From NCBI GenBank assembly GCA_004195335.1, contig SDWK01000491.1:1-9972 (forward strand): a stretch of 9,972 nt of DNA, given 5' to 3'. Numbering within the stretch: position 1 is the first letter of the stretch; each line of letters opens with the position of its first letter. The notes below the pieces were generated by a model. The model did not search any database, was not told the origin of the DNA, and was given only the letters and a program-made list of their open reading frames with translations. Of this stretch, positions 1 to 8,000 are shown piece after piece. Source of the stretch: Shewanella sp. Its GTDB lineage: Bacteria; Pseudomonadota; Gammaproteobacteria; Enterobacterales; Shewanellaceae. A program made the translations under genes and the position numbers.

Positions 1-1061
1 CCGCCGACACTCCCCATGTGGTGTGGGTAGTAATCATAGATAGTTTTATACACACTGGCGCGTCCAAATCCCTGGGCTATTCCGATGATAAAAATGAGCA
101 AGGTAAATAGCCAGACATTCACCTCAAAAGAGACTTCAACGTCTTTGGTGACTCCGTGGATGATCATGGTCGTCGGTGGATAACTCAAGAAGAACAGACA
201 CACCATACAGATCCAAAAGGCACTCCAATTCACCGCCCTCGCCCCATAGGTATCGGCGAACCAACCGCCCACGGCTCTGACCATGCTCGAGCTGGTCACA
301 AAGAGTAAGGTTAACGCCATCGCTTGAGTCAGAGACAGGTCGTAAGCGGAGACATAGTAATGGGGCAACCAGAGAATTAACGCTAAGAAACTGCCAAATA
401 CGAAGTAATAGTAGAGTCCAAAACGCCACACTTGCAGATCTTTAAGCGGCGCCATATGAAACGCCAGATCATGACTGTCACGCTGTTTTTGGTAATATTC
501 ATTCACTTCCGGCGCCATTAAGCGAAACAACACGGCCATGAAGATCATCCCGACACCGTAGGCGTAACCTATCTGTTGCCAACCAAAGGTGTCCACAATA
601 AAAGGCACCAGCACTAAGGTGATGGCCGCCCCCGCATTACCCGCACCAAACACCCCGAGGGCAAAACCCTGACGCTTAGTTTCGAACCAGTCGGTAACAT
701 AGCGGATCCCGATGGTAAATGAGACCCCAGTTAGCCCCAACACAAAACCGATAATGATATAGCCGGAATAGGTCTCGATTTGAGGCAGGTAAAACAGCGG
801 CGGAACGGCGAGTAACATCTGCCAGAAGAAAAGGTTACGGCATGATACTTTTTCAGCCACAAAGCCTATGGGAACACGAAAGATAGCGCCCGTAAAAATC
901 GGCGCAGCCAACAAAAAACCGAACTCGGTGGCGCTTAGATCTAAACGTTCTTTGAGCTCTATACCGATAATCGAGTACAAGGTCCAGACAGAGAAACATG
1001 CAGCAAAGGCCAAAGTGGCAAGAGTTAATGCCTGATAAGAGCGACGCAGTTGAATATCCAT
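1..1061 (-). CDS. narK: NarK-type nitrate/nitrite transporter (MFS, NNP family), 3' end cut by the window
   Basis: An open frame reads from ATG at 1061 to the left edge, giving 353 residues with no stop; the rest of the protein lies outside. It encodes a hydrophobic inner-membrane carrier that moves nitrate and/or nitrite. Seen in the sequence: repeated hydrophobic helices from about residue 11; an arginine in the second helix within GAIFRVPIG (R62); the nitrate-signature-like glycine-rich helix GVFGAGNAGAAITLVLVP (about 137-153); a second helix arginine in MVRAVGGWFAD (R262); and a late YYPHHMGSVG segment. In characterised NarK proteins two such arginines, one per half, bind the anion, and the glycine-rich helices are the family signature. 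Start choice: AGGA lies 5 nt upstream of the ATG. The gene is divergent from recC. An FNR-like site upstream suggests use in anaerobic nitrate respiration, but nitrate/nitrite exchange versus proton-coupled uptake cannot be told from sequence. The family is secure; the exact symbol is less so. Confidence 0.9.
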   Translation of the reverse strand, partial: MDIQLRRSYQALTLATLAFAACFSVWTLYSIIGIELKERLDLSATEFGFLLAAPIFTGAIFRVPIGFVAEKVSCRNLFFWQMLLAVPPLFYLPQIETYSGYIIIGFVLGLTGVSFTIGIRYVTDWFETKRQGFALGVFGAGNAGAAITLVLVPFIVDTFGWQQIGYAYGVGMIFMAVLFRLMAPEVNEYYQKQRDSHDLAFHMAPLKDLQVWRFGLYYYFVFGSFLALILWLPHYYVSAYDLSLTQAMALTLLFVTSSSMVRAVGGWFADTYGARAVNWSAFWICMVCLFFLSYPPTTMIIHGVTKDVEVSFEVNVWLFTLLIFIIGIAQGFGRASVYKTIYDYYPHHMGSVG

Positions 1062-1124
1062 AATAGTCCTGAAACCTGTTATCCCGTAAAAATGCTGACG
1101 TCCAACTTGTATACCCAAACGAGC

Positions 1125-1130
1125 ATTTTG
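1125..1130 (-). promoter_or_regulatory. Candidate -10 element of the narK promoter
   Basis: The minus-strand hexamer CAAAAT matches 4 of 6 positions of TATAAT. It is weak alone and is listed because it sits exactly where a -10 element is expected downstream of the FNR-like site. There is no good -35 hexamer, as is usual for an activator-dependent class II promoter. The resulting leader would be about 57 nt long. Confidence 0.35.
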
Positions 1131-1152
1131 AAGTAGCTTAGGTATATATTAA

Positions 1153-1166
1153 TTGAATCTGATTAA
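1153..1166 (-). promoter_or_regulatory. Candidate FNR/EtrA-type binding site for narK
   Basis: On the minus strand the 14 bases read TTAAT-CAGA-TTCAA, which matches 8 of 10 defined positions of the FNR consensus TTGAT-N4-ATCAA. Its centre is 1159.5. If transcription starts near 1118, the centre is at -41.5, the spacing of class II FNR-activated promoters, and the hexamer at 1130-1125 falls at -12 to -7. The match is imperfect and the start site is inferred, but the spacing agreement and the target gene (a nitrate/nitrite carrier) support oxygen-responsive control. In Shewanella the FNR homologue is EtrA. Confidence 0.5.
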
Positions 1167-1195
1167 AAACCAACCCAATCCATTATCATTAACCT

Positions 1196-1218
1196 AATTT
1201 GATGTTCCACATCAAATT
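1196..1218. promoter_or_regulatory. Perfect 23-bp palindrome, candidate operator
   Basis: The arm AATTTGATGT is followed by TCC and then by its exact reverse complement ACATCAAATT. Arms of 10 bp without a mismatch in an intergenic region suggest a binding site for a dimeric regulator. The inner part contains TTGAT and ATCAA, as in FNR sites, but 7 bases separate them instead of 4, so it is not a standard FNR site; it also lacks the TGTGA/TCACA halves of a CRP site. It lies about 89 bp upstream of the inferred narK transcription start and about 230 bp upstream of recC, so narK is the likelier target. The regulator is unknown. Confidence 0.55.
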
Positions 1219-1350
1219 TTACATATTATAAACATAAATAATCTGGTTTATTTCATTTGGTACTTTCGAATAGACAACAAGATAAGCCGCCCTTTCTCCC
1301 AGCTTTAGTTCTTAACATGCACGGTTAACCTCAATTACCTCTACTTTCTG

Positions 1351-1378
1351 TGGACTTACCAAGCCAAACACATAGAAT
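1351..1378 (+). promoter_or_regulatory. Candidate sigma-70 promoter for recCBD
   Basis: TGGACT (1351-1356, 4 of 6 to TTGACA) is followed after 16 bases by TAGAAT (1373-1378, 5 of 6 to TATAAT). Transcription would begin near 1385, leaving a leader of about 50 nt before the recC ATG. This is the best pair I found by eye in the 120 bases upstream of recC; a weak promoter would fit the low, constitutive expression known for recBCD in E. coli. Confidence 0.35.
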
Positions 1379-1434
1379 ATTATCTGTTTGCAGATATCGC
1401 CTACACGTCTATCGTTTTTTACCTGGGAATATTC

Positions 1435-4400
1435 ATGCTCTATCTTGTACAGTCTAATCGAATGGAAGCACTCTCGGCCCAACTCGCGACCGAGCTACAG
1501 ACGCCGATCCCCGATATGCCAATACTGATGCCTGAGCAGGTACTAGTGCAAAGTCCCGGCATGTCCACCTGGCTCAGACTGGAGATAGCGCGGCAAAACA
1601 AGATAGCGGCGGCATTAGAGTTTCCTCTGCCCTCGAGTTTTATCTGGCAGCTATGCCACATATTGTTGCCCGATGTGCCTAAAGAAAATGCCTTTACTAA
1701 GCCGTCAATGACATGGAAATTGATGGAGTTGCTACCAGAGCTGCTCCATATAGAAGAATTTGCGCCGCTTAACAACTATCTCAATGCAGGTATCAGCCCA
1801 GAAAAAGCGACCGATGCTGTACAGGATAATCCATTAAAACTGTTTCAGCTTTGCGGGCAAATAGCCGATATTTTCGATCAATACTTGGTATACCGGCCTG
1901 ACTGGATAGCGGCATGGGAAGCCAATGAGCCCACCTTGCCACCTAAGAATGACAAACTTTCTCCCTCACAGGCCTGGCAACCTATTTTGTGGCGCGCGCT
2001 AATCGAATTTAATAACCAACGTCTTAACAAGAGCCGTTATCACAGGGCTAACCTACATCAATCTCTGTTTGATGCGCTGGACGATCCCAACACTTGCCTT
2101 GAGGGTCTGCCAAGGCGTTTATTCGTGTTTGGCATCTCATCCATGGCACCGCAAACCTTAGATGTGCTTTACCATTTAGCGAAACGTATCGATGTGATCA
2201 TGCTAAATCTAAGCCCTTGTCAGCACTATTGGGGCGATATTGTCGACCCTCGTTTACGCGCTCGCATGGCGCTGGAATACGCCAATAAGAATAAGCTCGA
2301 AGCACTCTGGGAAGATAAGCTCGAGGTGGGAAACCCCCTGCTCGCCAATAACGGTAAGATGGGCCGCGAACTTTTGGACTTGATATTAGAGCTACCGGAG
2401 GAGCACACCAACTTTAATTTCGAGTGCTATCAAGACCCACTGGAAAATGAACCGCAGACCCTGCTTAGGGGGGTTCAACACGATATTCTCGAACTCAGCA
2501 CCCGTAACAGAAGCTTGGGCCCCGACGCCTCTTTGTATCTGACGCTTGACGACCGCCGCGTACTGACTAAAGGCGACGACTCGCTGACGCTTCGCAGTTG
2601 TCACAGTCCACTGCGAGAAATCGAGACCCTGCACGACCATCTGCTCGAGATGCTCTCACGGGCGCCTGCAGACCCAAGCGATCCGTTGCTCGCCAAAGAT
2701 ATTGTCATCATGCTGCCGGACGTAGCGGCCTACGCGCCTTATATCGATGCGGTGTTCTCGGCGAAACAGGGCGCTCATTACATTTCTTACGCCATCGCCG
2801 ATCGCGGTGCGGCGCAGGAATCGCCCTTGATCAACAGCTTCCTGCATATCTTAGCCATCAATCAGAGTCGCTTCGCGCTAACCGATATTTTAGGCATTTT
2901 AGAGGTGCCTGCCGTACTGAGGCGATTCGATCTCGATGATGATGACCTGTCTATGATCCGTCACTGGCTCGAGCAAGCTGGGGTGCGTTGGGGCCGGGAT
3001 GAAACCAGCCGTGCAGCGCAATCGATGCCCGCATTCGATAAAAACTCCTGGGCCTTTGGCATCAAGCGCCTCATCTTAGGCTACGCCTTCAGTGATGATG
3101 CAGCGCTTTATCATGACACCTTGCTGGTCGAGGGCATCGAAGGCCAATCGGCCCAAGCCTTGGGTAAACTACTCAACTTTATCGAAACCTTAGATGAGTA
3201 TCAGCAAGCGCTCGCTCAAACCTGCTCGATTGAGGCGCGCATGGGGCAATTAGCTCAGCTTCTCGAAGACTTTTATGAGGTCGATGATGAGGAGCAGCAA
3301 CAGCTACAAGCGATACGCGAGGCCATCAGCAAGCTTAAAACTGAGCTTGTCGAGGCCGGCCAAGTCACGCCACTCAATACTCAGGTGCTGCAAAACTGGT
3401 TCAACAGCACCTTGAGTGAATCCCGCGTCGGTCAACGTTACTTGGCCGGTAGCGTCAATTTCTGCACCTTGATGCCGATGCGCTCCATCCCGTTTAAGGT
3501 GGTGTGCTTAGTTGGCATGAACGATGGGCTCTACCCAAGGGTGCAGCATCCGGTCGGATTCGATCTGGTGGCACAATTCGGACCACGAAAAGGTGACCGT
3601 TCACGACGATTGGATGACAGATACCTGTTTCTAGAGGCGATACTCTCGGCCAGAGAACAGCTGTATATCAGCTATATCGGCCACAGTGAACGCGATAACT
3701 CGGAGCGTATCCCCTCCATGCTGGTCTCCGAGTTGGTCGAATATTGCCAGCTATGTTATCTACCGGAAGAAATAGATCACAATCAATTAGAGAGCGATCA
3801 AATAAAGAACGGCCAAAACCACGAGCCAGACATTCCCGCGATAGAAAAAGCGATCCATAAGCAGTTGTTAATCGAGCAGCCGCTGCAACCTTTCGATGAG
3901 CGTCTTTATCAGCCTGAGAATGCTGAGGACCCCCAACTTAAGCAAAGTTACTCCGGCCAGTGGTGTCCGACAAAATCGAGTGAGAATAGTGATGAAAACC
4001 CACGCTTTATCGAATCGAGCCAAAAAATTGAGCAAGACAGCGAGCTCACGGCGTCCCTAGAGGAGAACGAGCTTGAAGTATCGGCGCTTATCCGGTTCTT
4101 CAGAAACCCGGCGCAGTACTTTTTCAATCGTAGCCTTAAGGTTGATCTAGGTCTGAATATTCAAGCCGATGATAACGATGAGCCCTTTAGTCTGAACGCA
4201 CTCGAGCGTTATAAACTGCAGGCAAACTTACTCGATAACGCCATATCTCAAGATTTAGAGCTCCCAGGCGAAGCGCTGTTGCAACGATTAAAAGCCAGTG
4301 GCGAACTGCCCCTGCAGCCTTTCGATGATCTCCTGCTTAACCAGTATCTGCATGACATTAAGCCCCTGATTGGCCGAGCCCTCTATCTTCAGGGCGAAAA

Positions 4401-5052
4401 CCAGCACTCACTGGATATTAACCTCCCCTTTACTCAAGGTGATGACACGGGTAATACAGTCGGTGCGGCCATCACTAAGCCCATCACATTAGTGGGCCGT
4501 ATCGACGATCTCTGCGCTAAGGGGCTAGTCAACTATCGACCCGGCACCGCCAATGGCCGGGATCTGATTAGAGTCTACCTAAGACACCTGTGTATCTGTG
4601 CCATGAGGGGAAGTGATCTGGATATGGATACCGAAGCGAGTAGCGCAAGCGGCAAGCAACATATCAGTTACCTGCTGGATATCGGCCACTTTCATGCGTT
4701 CCATGGCGTCTCGGCCGAACAGGCGCAAGCACAACTGAGTCTTTGGCTAAGTTATTTCCAATCGGGCCAAGTTCATCCGCTAATGTTTATGCCCAGAACC
4801 GCCCTCGCCTATGTCGAAGCCGAGGGGGAGCACGGTGATAAACTCCTCGAAGCCCAAAGCCAATGGAAAGATGAACAGAGTCAGCTCGGTGAAGGTTTCG
4901 AGCCTCACTACCAGCGCCTGTTTAGTTTCCCGGACGATTTTAAAGAAGATGAATTCGGACAGATTGCCATGTCACTGCTAAGCCCTATGCTCAGTCTCTA
5001 TCACAAAGATAAGCTCGGCGAGCTTGCAAGTTTCGTCGAAGGAGGCTGTTAA
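1435..5052 (+). CDS. recC: RecC, gamma subunit of exonuclease V (RecBCD)
   Basis: RecC is the scaffold of the RecBCD helicase-nuclease. It splits the DNA strands and scans the 3' strand for Chi. This 1205-residue protein is a full-length match to the family (E. coli RecC is 1122 aa), recognisable at the N-terminus (YLVQSNRMEALSAQL, then VLVQSPGMSTWL), at DIFDQYLVYRPDW (about 145-157), at LMPMRSIPFKVVCLVGMNDG (about 679-698) and at KGDRSRRLDDRYLFLEA (about 719-735). As expected for RecC, no Walker A motif is present, since its helicase fold is dead. Extra length sits partly in a polar, acidic stretch at about 780-880. GGGA 6 nt before the ATG at 1435 supports the start. It is first in the operon; recB starts 1 nt after its TAA. 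Residues at E. coli Chi-reading positions differ in part: T40 is P41 and Q44 is T45 here, while Q38 (Q39), L64 (L65) and W70 (W71) are kept. Confidence 0.97.
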   Translation: MLYLVQSNRMEALSAQLATELQTPIPDMPILMPEQVLVQSPGMSTWLRLEIARQNKIAAALEFPLPSSFIWQLCHILLPDVPKENAFTKPSMTWKLMELLPELLHIEEFAPLNNYLNAGISPEKATDAVQDNPLKLFQLCGQIADIFDQYLVYRPDWIAAWEANEPTLPPKNDKLSPSQAWQPILWRALIEFNNQRLNKSRYHRANLHQSLFDALDDPNTCLEGLPRRLFVFGISSMAPQTLDVLYHLAKRIDVIMLNLSPCQHYWGDIVDPRLRARMALEYANKNKLEALWEDKLEVGNPLLANNGKMGRELLDLILELPEEHTNFNFECYQDPLENEPQTLLRGVQHDILELSTRNRSLGPDASLYLTLDDRRVLTKGDDSLTLRSCHSPLREIETLHDHLLEMLSRAPADPSDPLLAKDIVIMLPDVAAYAPYIDAVFSAKQGAHYISYAIADRGAAQESPLINSFLHILAINQSRFALTDILGILEVPAVLRRFDLDDDDLSMIRHWLEQAGVRWGRDETSRAAQSMPAFDKNSWAFGIKRLILGYAFSDDAALYHDTLLVEGIEGQSAQALGKLLNFIETLDEYQQALAQTCSIEARMGQLAQLLEDFYEVDDEEQQQLQAIREAISKLKTELVEAGQVTPLNTQVLQNWFNSTLSESRVGQRYLAGSVNFCTLMPMRSIPFKVVCLVGMNDGLYPRVQHPVGFDLVAQFGPRKGDRSRRLDDRYLFLEAILSAREQLYISYIGHSERDNSERIPSMLVSELVEYCQLCYLPEEIDHNQLESDQIKNGQNHEPDIPAIEKAIHKQLLIEQPLQPFDERLYQPENAEDPQLKQSYSGQWCPTKSSENSDENPRFIESSQKIEQDSELTASLEENELEVSALIRFFRNPAQYFFNRSLKVDLGLNIQADDNDEPFSLNALERYKLQANLLDNAISQDLELPGEALLQRLKASGELPLQPFDDLLLNQYLHDIKPLIGRALYLQGENQHSLDINLPFTQGDDTGNTVGAAITKPITLVGRIDDLCAKGLVNYRPGTANGRDLIRVYLRHLCICAMRGSDLDMDTEASSASGKQHISYLLDIGHFHAFHGVSAEQAQAQLSLWLSYFQSGQVHPLMFMPRTALAYVEAEGEHGDKLLEAQSQWKDEQSQLGEGFEPHYQRLFSFPDDFKEDEFGQIAMSLLSPMLSLYHKDKLGELASFVEGGC
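5039..5045 (+). promoter_or_regulatory. recB ribosome binding site inside the recC end
   Basis: AAGGAGG, a near-perfect Shine-Dalgarno sequence, lies 8 nt before ATG 5054 and within the last codons of recC. It decides the recB start: the frame is also open from a TTG at 5024, but that codon has no such site and would add ten residues encoded by the recC tail. Confidence 0.85.
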
Positions 5053-5053
5053 T

Positions 5054-8000
5054 ATGTCATCGACTCATACAGAAAACACCCCAGAGCTTAATGCTAAGGA
5101 TGCCTCAGACGAGACTAAAACCCACTCACAGCCACTCGATACCCTCACCCTGCCTTTTGGCGGCAGTCGCTTAATTGAGGCCAGCGCCGGCACGGGGAAA
5201 ACCTTCACCATCGCCGGTTTATATGTGCGTCTCTTGCTGGGTCATGAGATAGAGAAACCGCTCGGCTGCGAGCAAATTTTGGTAGTGACCTTTACCAATG
5301 CTGCCACCGGAGAACTCAGGGATCGAATTCGGCGTAAAATTCAGCTGGCCTACCGCCGTTTCATCGGCCTTGAAACTGACGATGACTTGATTGAATCTCT
5401 CTATCGACTCACACCCGAGAGTGAACGCCACCTGGCACTTAAGCGTCTGGACTTGGCCCTTAAGTCACTAGACGAAGCCTCCATTTTTACCATTCATGGG
5501 TTTTGTCAGCGTATCTTGGCCGACATGGCATTTGAATCCTCTTTGCTGTTCGAGTCAGAGTTCACCTTGGATGACAGCGAGTTTTTGCACCATGCGGTGC
5601 GCGATTTCTGGCGAGAGCAGTGCTATCCGCTGCCCCTCTATTTAGCCGAGATCATCCAGAAGAAGTTTAGCGATCCCGATGCGCTGTCCAAGCAACTCAG
5701 GCCGCTGTTGGGAGCAAGCCAAGCCAGCGCTCAGCCAGTACCAAAAGAGTTTACAAAACTGCAGCAAGCGCTGACGCAAAGTTTAAGTCGTCTTAAGCTT
5801 ATCTGGTCACGTGAACGCGATGAGATAGAGACCTTATTGCACGCGTTGCCACTCAGCGGGGTTAGATTCGGCAAAAAGCCTGATGGTTACCCAAAACTTG
5901 CCGCCATGCTCGATGCCATGGACAACTGGTGCAAATTCAGCCCTAGTCTGCCACCGATGAAAGTGATGGAGTGCCTGTCTCTAAGCGAGCTAAAGCTTAA
6001 CAAGGGCGGTGAAGTGCCCACCCCAGAGCAAGCCCCGGTACTTGACCATATCGAACGCCTATGTGCACTGATCAATGATTTTATTCCCAGCTTCCTCTAT
6101 TGTGCCAAAAATGGGATATCGACCCGGTTTGCCCAGCAAAAATCTGAACGCAACTTACTGACGCCTGACGACTTACTCATCACGCTGGAAAATGCGCTGC
6201 ACCCCGATGGAAATAGTGAGTCTGGTTTGGCCAACACCATCGCCAAGCGCTTTCCCGTGGCCTTGATTGATGAGTTTCAGGATACCGATCCACTGCAATT
6301 TGCCATTTTCAATCGGATATATCAGATGCAGCCCGGATCTGCACCGCTGGATGAGTCAACTGAGCAGCGCGGCCAAGCACTGGGTGAAACGTTGCCATCA
6401 AATGACTTGAGCCTCTTGATGATTGGCGATCCTAAACAGGCGATTTATGCCTTCAGGGGCGCCGATATCCACACCTATATTCAGGCGCGTGAGCAAACAT
6501 CCGAGCACTATAGTCTGGATACTAACTATCGCTCCAGCCGTAACATGATAGTGGGCGTCAACACCCTGTTTGAGAATCGAGACGATCCGTTTATCAGCGA
6601 GGCTATCCCATTTGAATCGGTACAGCCGTCACCGTTTGCCGATAAAAAGGTGTTTGTTGAGCACGCTAATGAGCCATCAGCACTCAAGATCAAGCTACTG
6701 AGCGAAGATCCCGAAAAGGGGCTGAATAAAACCACCGCTAGGAAGCGACTGGCCGAAGATGCTGCCGCCGAGATATGTCGATTGCTGACTGAATCACAAG
6801 CGGGCCAGTGCACCATTAGCGGCGCGCCCCTAAAAGCCAAAGATATTGCCGTACTGGTGCGAGACAGAAACGAAGCCGCCGTGATTAAGCAATCGCTGTC
6901 GAATCGCCAAATAGGGGCGGTGTTCCTAAGCCGAGATAGCGTATTTAATACCCTTGAAGCCCGCGAGATGGCCTTAGTGCTTCACGCGCTTGCCACGCCC
7001 AAAGATGAGCGCGCCTTACGTTCGGCCTTAGCGACCTCACTGCTCGGTTATAATGCCCTGGCTATTCACGGGTTTAACCAAGATGAGATGATAAGACAAA
7101 CCCTGCTGGAGCAATTTGATAACTTGCATCAAAACTGGCTAAGACGCGGGATCATGCCTGCCCTATTGAATCTGGCCAATGAAACCAAGCTTATCGAACG
7201 CCTGCTTCAAGGTGAAGATGGCGAGCGCCGTCTGACCGATTTCAGACATTTGGCCGAGCTACTGCAGCAAAAGGCCACCGAGCTCGATGGGATCAGTGCG
7301 CTGGTTAACTGGTACGAGCAAGCCCTTATCGAGAACCATGCCAATGAAGAGGCTCAGCTCAGACTCGAAAGTGAGCAAAATCTGGTGCAAATTGTCACCA
7401 TACATAAGAGTAAGGGGCTTGAGTATCCAGTCTGTTTTATCCCCTTTGTCAGCTTAGCCAGAGATAATCGCCGTAAACCAGCCCCTATGCTTTATCATGA
7501 AAATAACAAGCTGGTGTGGGATATAGAGCAAACCGATGAAGGTTGGGAGCGCCATAAGCGGGAAAACCTCGCCGAAGATTTGCGCCTGTTATATGTAGCC
7601 ATGACACGCCCCGTGTATCAGTGTTACCTCTATATCGCCAACCATAGCCGATTTACAAAAAAGGCGGGGATCACCAGTCAGCTCCACGAAACCGGCATAG
7701 GTTATCTGCTGGGTATCGAAGATAAAGCCTGTGAGTTTTCACGTATTCAATCCCAGGCACAAACCTTACTACGAGGGCAAACCAGTGATGCTATCAGTAT
7801 CACCGAGATGGTTGAGGATGCCTCGACTCAAGCCCTGGAGAAAGTCTCTGATATACAAGAGATGTTAACTCCGAAGGCGCTCAAACGTAAACTCTACACC
7901 CCATGGCGTGTCGGTAGTTATTCTGGTCTGGTAAAAGACTTACCCCATGAGCGGGTGTTGCCGGGGGCCGATGACGAATCCTTTCCCGAGCTTGAAATCA

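Larger units (their letters stand above)
1062..1434. other. Divergent intergenic region between narK and recC
   Basis: This 373-base stretch has no convincing gene. It is clearly richer in A and T than the flanking genes, most of all between about 1140 and 1260. It separates two divergent starts, so it should carry both promoters. I see an FNR-like half-palindrome pair and a -10 element facing narK, a perfect palindrome further upstream of narK, and a weak -35/-10 pair facing recC, each listed separately. I see no LexA box (CTGT-N8-ACAG) and no terminator-like hairpin followed by a T run. Confidence 0.8.

Noticed and set aside
136..429. 97-residue minus-strand open frame
   Set aside because: It lies inside narK in a different frame; the narK frame itself has clear family motifs over the same bases.
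1125..1141. NarL/NarP heptamers (TACCTAA and TACTTCA on the minus strand)
   Set aside because: Each misses the consensus TACYYMT at its last position and they are not arranged as a 7-2-7 inverted pair.
1062..1434. SOS control of recC through a LexA box
   Set aside because: I found no CTGT-N8-ACAG pattern in the intergenic region, and recBCD is not normally an SOS operon.
2598..2939. 113-residue plus-strand open frame inside recC
   Set aside because: It is an out-of-frame shadow of recC, Arg-rich from the codon pattern, with no start signal.
5024..5053. TTG at 5024 as the recB start
   Set aside because: It would add ten residues encoded by the recC tail and lacks a ribosome binding site, whereas ATG 5054 has AAGGAGG 8 nt upstream.
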